Shown: piece by piece, positions 36,719 to 45,180 of the stretch
How positions within the stretch are numbered: the first letter of the stretch is position 1
Layout of the letters: every line of letters starts with the position of its first letter
Assembly (NCBI GenBank): GCA_029561465.1
Contig: JAKQIZ010000007.1
Span: forward strand, 1-48,177
DNA: 48,177 nucleotides
Reading direction: 5' to 3'
From: Deltaproteobacteria bacterium
GTDB taxonomy: Bacteria > Desulfobacterota > Syntrophia > Syntrophales > UBA8958
Made by a program: the position numbers and the translations under genes
Notes under the pieces: generated by a model
What the model saw: only the letters and a program-made list of their open reading frames with translations
The model's database searches: none
What the model was told of the DNA's origin: nothing

Positions 36719-38446
36719 TCAAGGGACCAGGAGGAGCTGGTTGTCCCGGGACCGGGATTCCCCCAGGCTGGTTACGGTGATCGCCGGCCGGCCCAGGACC
36801 GGGCATTTGTTTTCACAGATTCCACACCCCACGCAGAGTTCAAGATCTACATGGGGCTGTTTCAAGAGCATCTCCCGCCCCCGGCGATCCCGCACGCGAA
36901 CCTCCTCGAGCCAGATGGCCTTGGGGGAAGTAGGGCAAACCTCCTCGCAGACGATGCAGGACATGTCATGGGCAAAGGGCAGGCACCGCCCCTTGTCGAT
37001 CATGGCCAGGCCGATCTTCGTCGCCGCCTTTTCCCGCAGGCCAAGCCTGCCGATGGCCCCCGTGGGACACACCTGGCCGCAGAGGGTGCAACGGTATTCG
37101 CAGCAGCCGATGCGGGGCACCAGGACCGGGGTCCAGATCCCCTCCAGACCCGCTTCCAGGAGGGTGGGCTGGAGGCCGCCCGTAATGCAGACCTTCATGC
37201 ATTCCCCACAGCGGACGCAACGCTTAAGAAACTCCTCCTCCGCCAGGGCGCCGGGGGGACGGATCAGGGTCGGCTCGGCCGCTCCGGCCCTGGCCAGGGG
37301 GGTGATCCGCAGCAGCGGGGCCGTGAGCGCCCCGGCAACAGCGGCGCCGAGGACCCGCCTTCGGCCCAGATCTAAGGAAAAGGACGCCGGTCGGGAGGAA
37401 AATCCAAAAGAAACGGCATGTTGCGGGCAGGGATCGTCGCAGTTGAAGCAATACAGACATTCCGCAGCCACCCATTCCGCCCCCTTTGCTCCGATCGCCC
37501 CGCCCTGACACTCCCGGCGGCAGCGACCACAGTCGTTGCAGCCCTCGCTAACCGATCTCTTCAGGAGGGCAAAACGGGACAGCAGGCCCAGGAGGGCCCC
37601 CAGGGGGCAGAGGTATTTGCACCAGAAGCGGGACTCCCGGAGGTTGAGGGCCAAAAGGGCAAAGAAGAGCAGGCCGATGGCGGTCCCCTGGAAAAAAAGA
37701 GGCTGCGAAAAGGGGAGGACACTCCTTTTCAACAGCTCGTAAACGACCTCGGCGCCACTGCTGACCAGGGGGATATGCCACTCATACAGCATGGTGAAGA
37801 TGGAGCGGAGGGCGTAACTCAAGAACGGATAAACACTCAGGGACAGGGAACGGATGAGGAGGGTCAGGGGATCGAAAAGCCCGGCCGCCTGGACTCCTAG
37901 CATGGACAGAACGAGAATGAAGACGAGGAGGAGATATTTGATCCGGTATTGTCCCCAGTTCCTGACCCGGCGCCGGGGAACCTCAATGCCGGCAGTGGTT
38001 TCCTGACGACTTCCGGTACTTCCTGCGCCGGTGACGGAGTTGTGTCTCCGGGAAACGGCATTCCTTCTTCCCCTCAGGCCTTCCAGCAACCGAACGACCG
38101 TAATGGAACCTCCCCCCTTCCTGCGGGCGGCGCTTCTTTCCCGCTTCAGTTTTCCCGCCAACTGGTGGAGGGTCCCCAAAGGGCAGATCCAGCCGCAAAA
38201 TATCCGCCCCAACAGGATGGTGGCGACGATGACCGTCAGCGCCAGGGCAAAGGCGCCGTAAAAAGAGCGGGAGGCAAGGGCGGTCGTTATCCAGAGCAGG
38301 GGATCGGCGTCAAGGAAGATCTTGACGGGATAGCCGAGTTCGTTGGCCCCCTGCGATTCCGTCTGGAGAAAGAGCCAGAGAAAGAGGAGAAGAAACAGGG
38401 CCTGACTGAGACGGCGCAGCCTGGTCATGGTCAGATGCCGACGCAT
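36719..38446 (-). CDS. 4Fe-4S membrane ferredoxin (NapH/NapG-like fusion)
   Basis: FCGWICPLGTLHQL; WCKYLCPLGALLGLLSRFALLKRSVSEGCNDCGRCRRECQGGA; several further CxxCxxCxxxC clusters C-terminally. Confidence 0.88.
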   Translation of the reverse strand: MRRHLTMTRLRRLSQALFLLLFLWLFLQTESQGANELGYPVKIFLDADPLLWITTALASRSFYGAFALALTVIVATILLGRIFCGWICPLGTLHQLAGKLKRERSAARRKGGGSITVVRLLEGLRGRRNAVSRRHNSVTGAGSTGSRQETTAGIEVPRRRVRNWGQYRIKYLLLVFILVLSMLGVQAAGLFDPLTLLIRSLSLSVYPFLSYALRSIFTMLYEWHIPLVSSGAEVVYELLKRSVLPFSQPLFFQGTAIGLLFFALLALNLRESRFWCKYLCPLGALLGLLSRFALLKRSVSEGCNDCGRCRRECQGGAIGAKGAEWVAAECLYCFNCDDPCPQHAVSFGFSSRPASFSLDLGRRRVLGAAVAGALTAPLLRITPLARAGAAEPTLIRPPGALAEEEFLKRCVRCGECMKVCITGGLQPTLLEAGLEGIWTPVLVPRIGCCEYRCTLCGQVCPTGAIGRLGLREKAATKIGLAMIDKGRCLPFAHDMSCIVCEEVCPTSPKAIWLEEVRVRDRRGREMLLKQPHVDLELCVGCGICENKCPVLGRPAITVTSLGESRSRDNQLLLVP

Positions 38447-38458
38447 TAATTTACCCTC

Positions 38459-39361
38459 CTATACACTGACACGCTTGATCAGAAGCCGGGAGAGGTCCAT
38501 GTTCCCCAGGCCGGCGCGATGCCCGATGCGGACACAATCCAGGGTGTCGGCCTTCATGCCGAAGAGGGTGGTCCCGAAGGCATCCACGGCCACCTGGTCC
38601 GTCCCGGCGATCACGGTATCCAGGCGCCGGACATCGGCAAGACTCCCCCCCTGGGGACCGTTGTCCACAAGGATGCGCACGGCGTCCAGGACGATCAGGG
38701 ACGGGCGGATCACCCGGGCGATGTCCACGAGGCTCTCGTCGATACGCTGGTGAATCCGTCCCCGCCAGCCCCCCATGACCCCCATCCAGTTCTTCATCCC
38801 TAGGGTCAGGGTGGCGATGCCGTGCACCTTGGCGATCGGGACGTTGATCACCTTGTCCGCCGCGAGGATCTCCGTATAGAGAGGCCAGGACTTCAGCAGT
38901 TGACCCCGGAGGGCCGTATCTTTGAATTTACGGTCGTCTATATAGGAGACCTGGGCCCCCGCCGCCGTCGCCGCTGCGGCAATGCCGCTCTGCCGGTAGG
39001 TCCGCCGGGCGTCGTTGACGGGAAAGTCGAACACCTTCACCCGTTTGGCCCCGGCCTCATAACAAAGTCGGACCAGCTCCGCCACGACCTCGGGATTGGT
39101 ATTGGCGGCGTATTCCGGTGTCCGGTCCCAGCCGATATTGGGCTTGACGACCACGATGTCGCCCCGGGAGACGAATCTGCCCATCCCACCCAACTCTGCC
39201 ACCGCCGCCCGGGTGATCCGGGCCGGCGGGACGCCCCGCGCCACGGCCAGATCGGGTCGCCCGGCCGCCTCCGCCAGGGAACGCAGGGAATCGGCCCCCA
39301 GCGGCAGGGCCAGGGCCGCCCCGGACAGAACAGCCTGTTTGATGAAGTCGCGTCGGTTCAT
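38459..39361 (-). CDS. DUF362 domain protein with Tat-like signal
   Basis: MNRRDFIKQAVLSGAALALPLG; VVVKPNIGWDRTPEYAANTNPEVVAELVRLCYEAGAKRVKVFD; INVPIAKVHGIATLTLGMKNWMGVMGG. Confidence 0.88.
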   Translation of the reverse strand: MNRRDFIKQAVLSGAALALPLGADSLRSLAEAAGRPDLAVARGVPPARITRAAVAELGGMGRFVSRGDIVVVKPNIGWDRTPEYAANTNPEVVAELVRLCYEAGAKRVKVFDFPVNDARRTYRQSGIAAAATAAGAQVSYIDDRKFKDTALRGQLLKSWPLYTEILAADKVINVPIAKVHGIATLTLGMKNWMGVMGGWRGRIHQRIDESLVDIARVIRPSLIVLDAVRILVDNGPQGGSLADVRRLDTVIAGTDQVAVDAFGTTLFGMKADTLDCVRIGHRAGLGNMDLSRLLIKRVSV

Positions 39362-39684
39362 ATCTTCTCCCAATATTTATGTTTTTACGCAATTATTTGG
39401 AATGAAATCCCATTGGAACAGGCTATTTCAATATATGGCGCCGACCGCGGCATCCTTGCCTCAGGAGTCAGGGAAACGAAAATCCCGGGATGCGGCAGGC
39501 AACACTTTTTTACATGGCTTTAATGATTCTTTCAAGTTTTCTTCCCACAGCAGGTCAACTTCCGGAAATGAAAAAAATAGCCCAACAAATACAATGCCTT
39601 GCCATTATCAAACCTGGCAGGGGTAAGTGGCACGATTATTTCATATATAGAAGTAAAAAATAAAACACAGGGAGGACAAAAACC

Positions 39685-39960
39685 ATGAAAAAGACATTAT
39701 CCACCATAATCGTTGCCGCCATCTTCGTCCTGCTCACCGCGACCTTCAGCTTCGCCGAATTCACGGCGACGGGGGGCGATAACTTCCCCTACTTTCATCT
39801 GGGGCTGGTCATCATCGGCGGCCTGATAATCTTCTCGCTCAAGCAGAAATTCGAGAAGATGTACGCCGGGGAGGCCGTGGGCGCCTTCGCCCTCTACACG
39901 TTCTACGTGGCCCTCTTCACCGCGCCGGTCATGGATGCGATCAAGGCGCTGGTAAGCTGA
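39685..39960 (+). CDS. Small membrane protein of unknown function
   Basis: 91-aa ORF with RBS GGGAGG upstream, signal/TM segments, terminator downstream. Confidence 0.7.
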   Translation: MKKTLSTIIVAAIFVLLTATFSFAEFTATGGDNFPYFHLGLVIIGGLIIFSLKQKFEKMYAGEAVGAFALYTFYVALFTAPVMDAIKALVS

Positions 39961-39998
39961 CCAAAAAACGTCCCTCCCTCTCGAGAAGATAAACTACC

Positions 39999-40032
39999 AT
40001 CCCCCTTTGCGCCGGTCGCAAGGGGGGATTTT
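39999..40032 (+). terminator. Rho-independent terminator
   Basis: ATCCCCCTTTGCG-CCGGT-CGCAAGGGGGGAT followed by TTTT; 13-bp stem with one G.U. Confidence 0.8.
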
Positions 40033-40078
40033 TCATCGACGTTGTCAAGCCCCGGCATATGTGGTATGCCGCCGAACT

Positions 40079-41056
40079 ATGAAACAACTAGCTATCGGCG
40101 TCATCATCAGCGTCATCCTGGTCTATTTCTCCCTGCGGGGCATCGACTATCAAGGCCTGATCCGGGGGCTCCAGGGCATCGCGCCGGGATATGCCGCGGC
40201 GGCCCTGGCCATCATGATTCTCATGCAGGCGGTCCGGTCCGTCCGCTGGGGGGTTATCCTCAGCCCCATCCACAAAGTCGGACAGTTCGACCTCTTCGCC
40301 GTAACCAACGTCGGTTTTTTGGCCATTGCCTCCCTGCCCGCCCGGCTGGGCGAATTCGCCCGTCCGCTCTTGATCGCCAAAAAGGCCCCCATAAAGATGA
40401 GCTCCGCCCTGGCCACCATCTTCATCGAGCGGATCTTCGACAGCCTCACAATATTCCTGATCTTCGCCATCACGATGCTAATGACCCCCCTGCCCTCCTG
40501 GCTGATCCGCTCCAGCGCCATCTTTCTCCTTTTGACCCTGGCCATTCTAAGCTTCATGGTCTTCATGCTCTTCCGGCGCGAGCTGTGTCTGAGACTGCTG
40601 GCGCCCCTGATCAACCGGCTGCCGGGGCGCTATGCGGTCCTGGCGGACCGGCTCCTCCACCAATTCATCGACGGCTTCGGGATGATGGCCAAACCGCGCC
40701 TGCTCGCGCAGACGGCGGCGTTGTCCGTTTTTTTCTGGCTCATCGATGCATTTGCCATCTATATGATGTTCAAGGCCTTTCACCTCACCCTTCCGTTCAT
40801 CGCCGCCTTCGTCGTCCTGGTCATCCTCATGATCGGCATCGCCATCCCCGCGGGTCCCGGCTTTGTGGGCAACTGGCATTTCTTCTGCATCCTGGGCCTT
40901 ACCCTTTACGGCGTGCCGAAGACGGAGGCCCTCTCCTTTGCCATTGTCTATCACTTCCTGTCCATCGGCGTCGTAATTATCCTGGGTCTACTGTTCCTTC
41001 CCGCAAACCGTTTCTCCCTTGCCGACCTGAAGAATATGGCCAGAAAACCCGATTGA
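40079..41056 (+). CDS. Lysylphosphatidylglycerol synthase TM-region / flippase-like membrane protein
   Basis: FLAIASLPARLGEFARPLLIAKKAPIKMSSALATIFIERIFDSLTIFLIF; IPAGPGFVGNWHFFCILGLTLYGVPKTEALSFAIVYHFLS. Confidence 0.85.
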   Translation: MKQLAIGVIISVILVYFSLRGIDYQGLIRGLQGIAPGYAAAALAIMILMQAVRSVRWGVILSPIHKVGQFDLFAVTNVGFLAIASLPARLGEFARPLLIAKKAPIKMSSALATIFIERIFDSLTIFLIFAITMLMTPLPSWLIRSSAIFLLLTLAILSFMVFMLFRRELCLRLLAPLINRLPGRYAVLADRLLHQFIDGFGMMAKPRLLAQTAALSVFFWLIDAFAIYMMFKAFHLTLPFIAAFVVLVILMIGIAIPAGPGFVGNWHFFCILGLTLYGVPKTEALSFAIVYHFLSIGVVIILGLLFLPANRFSLADLKNMARKPD

Positions 41057-41088
41057 ACCTCTTATCCCGAATAAGTATTTTCCGCGCT

Positions 41089-41212
41089 CCGTTCTTCCGT
41101 AAAAAACGGGGAGCGCTGTCGTCATTTCACCTATTATATTATAAAGTTATCATCTGCCGGAGCACCGGCGGACATTTTTCCCCGGCGGAAAACGAGCCCA
41201 AGAACTCCCTAT
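41089..41212 (+). repeat. ~125-bp direct repeat, copy 1 (downstream of CHAT gene)
   Basis: CCGTTCTTCCGTAAAAAACGGGGAGCGCTGTCGTCATTTC...GAGCCCAAGAACTCCCTAT; near-identical to 43546-43670, same orientation. Confidence 0.9.
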
Positions 41213-41258
41213 GCTCCATCCTCGCCGGTCCTGGGAGGCCTACCAACAATAGTTCTGT

Positions 41259-43448
41259 TTATTTCGCATTCCCCGTCAGTTGAAATGATGCCCAGTAAAA
41301 TGGATGGGGATATTTACTCATGGTGTCTAACTGGGCAGACCGGAGAGCTTCGCGCTTGTCCTTTGTTTTCATAGTGGAATAGAACCGCGTCATCAGATCG
41401 GAGGTGGCAAGATCATCAACTTTCCAAAGGCTCGCAACAATGGAACTGCTTCCCGCATAGAGAAACCCCCTCGACAATCCTACGATATCATCACCATTGG
41501 CAATCTTGCCCAAACCCGTTTCGCAGGCACTTAAAGTCACCAGATCGGCATCAAGTTTTGTGGAATAGAGTTTGTCCACCGTCAGCATCCCATCACTTTC
41601 GGCATCTCTGGCCAACCAGAGGGCAGAACTTAAGGGTGCATCTGCATTGAACTGTCCATGGGTGGCAAAATGTATATAGTTAAATCCGCCGCCATATTTT
41701 TTGAATGCCGTTTCCGTCGCTTTTTTACGCAACAATACCTTGGATAGAGGCTGTGTTTTGGCAACGGCGATGGCCTCATTCTGGGCATAGACAAGGTCAT
41801 ATCGGGGATCACCCAGATCGGGATTACCAAATACAAGGATGTTTGCGGGTTGGGAAGATTTTTTAGCCGTCAGGTACTTGATCACACTGGCACTCGGCAG
41901 GACGCGGATGCTGTAATGATCAATGAGATACCCCTTCCCATTATGCAGCACATTAAAGGGAAGATAGTGCAATGAACCATGGGGAACAATGATGAGATTG
42001 CGATGGCCGAGGGAGCTTTCTATGGGCTGAATGAGTCTGGCATACAGGCGGTGGGAGGATTCCATGTAACCGCTTGAGGCTGGATTATCGAGGAGTTTGC
42101 GAAACTGCTGGATGTCGTCGGCAAGATTATCGCTGTTCAGCTTAATGGCTTTCAATCCTTGGGCAGACAGGATGAAAGCAATCATGTCTTTCTCGGCATA
42201 GTAATACTCGACAAGGACTTCATCCCCGGGGATGTTCGATTGGATTTCTGCGGTAGCAAGTGACGTGACACAAACAAGGGATGCCAGTTCAGGTGACTGT
42301 TCCCTCAGTTTTCCCCTGTTTTTGATCACAATGCTTCGCAGCTCCGATTTGTTCAAGGATAGGTCTTGGACGCTCAGCTCCGCCTCGTTGGCGGTATTTT
42401 CTGCCAGGAGGTCACGGATCGCCAGTTCGTCACTGCTCCGGACGGCGAAATCCTTTTTGGCTGCCAGCATATCGACCAGGGCGCGCGATTTGGAACGTTC
42501 CACGTACTCGAAAGCCGTGGCGTATTGGCCATCCCGATACAAAACTGAAATCAGACGGTGGTAAGCGCTCTGCTTATCCCCTACGAAACCGATCTTGTCT
42601 GCCTCCGTATTGATGGTAGAACGCTGCTGTTCAATGACGTCGACCGCTTGACGGTAGAAGCCGACTGCCTCCCGGAGGTTTCCTTCCTGCTCGGCTATAC
42701 GTCCCCGATCAAAGAGAATCAACCAGTAGATTCCGCCAATATCACTTATTTGTGGTATTTTTAAAAGTTCATCATATCCGGATTTTGCTTTGTTGGTCTG
42801 GCCTGTCTCCAGGAAGCACTTGTTTAGTTGAAATGATCGATAGATCTTGTCGATTTCTGGAATAATTATCCCTGAATCTTGCTGGATGACGTCGATCGCT
42901 TTTTGATATTCTTTTAGAGCAACATAAATGTTTGTCAGGTGAATGTTTATAACCTTTTGAACTATGAATCCAGTGGACGCTTGAGGGCTCTTGAGTTGAT
43001 TAATTACTTTGATTGCATTTTCTCTGTCCTCATGTAGGGCATAAGCTGATCCAAGAAGGCCCAATGCAGCGATTTTAATATGTATATGATTCTTTTCCCC
43101 GGACGCTATATCAAAGCCCTTTTTGGCTTCTCCGATCGCCTTCTCAAACTGGCCAAGGTCGATATAGGCTTGCGCTCGGAGCACATAAGGCACCGAAGCT
43201 GAGTAGCCAATGCCTCTATACTCCTTCCGGAGATTGTTCTCTAGCCGTTCACAACATTCGAAAAGTCGATCATATCGCCGCAAATGTAAATAGGCCTCAC
43301 ACAGTTGTGACAGTTGGTGTTCAGTTGCATCACCGGATCGACCGATCTCAGCTTCCAAATGTAGACGAGTCTGATCCGGAGTCATGGCGGCACAGCCAGA
43401 GAAAAGTAAAAACATAACTAAGACCATCAATTTTGAAATAATGCCCAT
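41259..43448 (-). CDS. TPR- and CHAT-domain (caspase-like) lipoprotein
   Basis: Lipobox MGIISKLMVLVMFLLFSGCAAM; TPR-like repeats; CHAT motifs NYIHFATHGQFNADAPLSSALWLA and DLVTLSACETGLGKIANGDDIVGLSRGFLYAGSSSIVASLWKVDD. Confidence 0.9.
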   Translation of the reverse strand: MGIISKLMVLVMFLLFSGCAAMTPDQTRLHLEAEIGRSGDATEHQLSQLCEAYLHLRRYDRLFECCERLENNLRKEYRGIGYSASVPYVLRAQAYIDLGQFEKAIGEAKKGFDIASGEKNHIHIKIAALGLLGSAYALHEDRENAIKVINQLKSPQASTGFIVQKVINIHLTNIYVALKEYQKAIDVIQQDSGIIIPEIDKIYRSFQLNKCFLETGQTNKAKSGYDELLKIPQISDIGGIYWLILFDRGRIAEQEGNLREAVGFYRQAVDVIEQQRSTINTEADKIGFVGDKQSAYHRLISVLYRDGQYATAFEYVERSKSRALVDMLAAKKDFAVRSSDELAIRDLLAENTANEAELSVQDLSLNKSELRSIVIKNRGKLREQSPELASLVCVTSLATAEIQSNIPGDEVLVEYYYAEKDMIAFILSAQGLKAIKLNSDNLADDIQQFRKLLDNPASSGYMESSHRLYARLIQPIESSLGHRNLIIVPHGSLHYLPFNVLHNGKGYLIDHYSIRVLPSASVIKYLTAKKSSQPANILVFGNPDLGDPRYDLVYAQNEAIAVAKTQPLSKVLLRKKATETAFKKYGGGFNYIHFATHGQFNADAPLSSALWLARDAESDGMLTVDKLYSTKLDADLVTLSACETGLGKIANGDDIVGLSRGFLYAGSSSIVASLWKVDDLATSDLMTRFYSTMKTKDKREALRSAQLDTMSKYPHPFYWASFQLTGNAK

Positions 43449-43545
43449 GCTACCCCCCTCTCTTCTCGTTGAGAACGTGGCTTTTGCCAGCACGTTCTCC
43501 TTACAGCGTATTCATACGGGTTGGAACTTTGCTGTTCTACGCTAT

Positions 43546-43670
43546 CCGTTCTTCCGTAAAAAAACGGGGAGCACTGTCGTCAATTCGCCTATTACATCAT
43601 GAAGTTATCCTCTGCCGGAGCACCGGCAGACATTTTTCCCCGGCGGAAACCGAGCCCAAGAACTCCATAT
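43546..43670 (+). repeat. ~125-bp direct repeat, copy 2 (upstream of CHAT gene)
   Basis: CCGTTCTTCCGTAAAAAAACGGGGAGCACTGTCGTCAATTC...GAGCCCAAGAACTCCATAT; about ten substitutions and one indel versus copy 1 by eye. Confidence 0.9.
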
Positions 43671-43773
43671 ATTTGGCGGTATCGGCGCTACCAGCGTCTA
43701 CATAAAAAAGGAGACGGTTCTCTTTTCCAAACCATCCCCAATCAGATCCAACCCCCGTAGCCTTTCCCACCGC

Positions 43774-45180
43774 CTATTGTCTGCCGCCCGTCCCCTCCTG
43801 TCTATCCACATCAAGGCCGTAGCTCTTGATCTTTTTATGGAGGTTGCTTCGTTCCAGACCGATGGCCTCCGCGGTCCGGGAGATGTTGCCGTCGTTTTCC
43901 CGGAGTTTGCGCAGGATGTACTGTTTTTCGAAATCCATCCGTGCCGCCCGGAGGCTTTCCGAATCCAGGGCGGGAGTTCGCGCGCCGAGACCGGGTTTAC
44001 TTTCCAGCCCATGCCCGCTCTCCTTGGAAAACAAAGGGATATCGGCGGCCGTAATGGCCTGGCCCGGGGTCATGATCACCAGACGCTCGACAATGTTCTT
44101 CAATTCCCGGACGTTGCCCGGCCAGTCGTGGTCCATGAGCAACGCCAGGGCCTCCTCGGTTATCGTCTTGGGATCTTCCCCCTCCTTGGCGGCAAAATCT
44201 CTGAGGAAACGATCTACCAGGGGGGGAATGTCCTCGCGGCGTTCCCGCAGGGGAGCGATCTGGAGGGGAATGACATTGAGGCGGTAATAGAGATCCTGGC
44301 GAAATCGCCCTTCCTCCATTTCCTTTTCCAGATCCTTGTTGGTGGCGGCGATCACCCGGACATCCACATGGATCATCTTGGTCCCCCCCACCCGCTCGAA
44401 CTTCTTCTCCTGGAGAATCCGGAGGATCTTGGCCTGGGCCTTGAGGCTCATGTCCGCCACCTCGTCGAGGAAGATGGTGCCTTCATGGGCCAGGTCGAAT
44501 TTCCCCCGCTTTTTTTGCGTCGCCCCGGTAAAGGCCCCTTTCTCATGGCCGAATAGTTCGCTTTCGATGAGATCCTCGGGAATGGCCGCACAGTTGACCT
44601 CGATGAAAGGTTTGCCGTTGCGCCGGCTCAAGCGGTGCAGGGATCTCGCCACCAGTTCCTTCCCCGTTCCGTTTTCGCCCATGATGAGGACCCAGGCGTT
44701 GGTGGGCGCGATAATGCCGATCGCCTCTTTGAGTTCCATGATGGAGATGCTGCCGCCGGTCAGTTCGTATTGCTGGGTCACCTTCTGCTTGAGCAGGACG
44801 TTTTCCTCCTCCAGGGCGATGATGTCCAGGGCGTGATTGACTAAGAGAATTATCTTGTCCAGGGAGATCGGTTTTTCGATGAAATCGTAGGCCCCCAGCT
44901 TGGTGGCCTTGACGGCCGTTTCGATGGTGCCGTGGCCGGACATCATGATCACCCGGATCTGGGGATATTCGGAGCGGATGATCTTGAGGGTGTCGATGCC
45001 GTCCATGCCGGGAAGCCAGATGTCTAAAAGGACCAGATTCGGCAGTTCCTCCTCGATGAGCTTCAGTGCCTCCTCCCCGCTGCCCGCCGAGATCGTTTCA
45101 TAACCCTCGTCCCGGAGGATGCCCGCCAGGGATTGGCAAATGCTCTCTTCATCATCGACAATGAGGATCGTCTTACGCAT
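43774..45180 (-). CDS. Sigma-54-dependent response regulator, NtrX-like
   Basis: Receiver (ILIVDDEESICQSLAGILRDEGYE), GENGTGKELVARSLHRLS, GAFTGA, Fis-type HTH (ISRTAEAIGLERSNLHKKIKSYG). Confidence 0.93.
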   Translation of the reverse strand: MRKTILIVDDEESICQSLAGILRDEGYETISAGSGEEALKLIEEELPNLVLLDIWLPGMDGIDTLKIIRSEYPQIRVIMMSGHGTIETAVKATKLGAYDFIEKPISLDKIILLVNHALDIIALEEENVLLKQKVTQQYELTGGSISIMELKEAIGIIAPTNAWVLIMGENGTGKELVARSLHRLSRRNGKPFIEVNCAAIPEDLIESELFGHEKGAFTGATQKKRGKFDLAHEGTIFLDEVADMSLKAQAKILRILQEKKFERVGGTKMIHVDVRVIAATNKDLEKEMEEGRFRQDLYYRLNVIPLQIAPLRERREDIPPLVDRFLRDFAAKEGEDPKTITEEALALLMDHDWPGNVRELKNIVERLVIMTPGQAITAADIPLFSKESGHGLESKPGLGARTPALDSESLRAARMDFEKQYILRKLRENDGNISRTAEAIGLERSNLHKKIKSYGLDVDRQEGTGGRQ

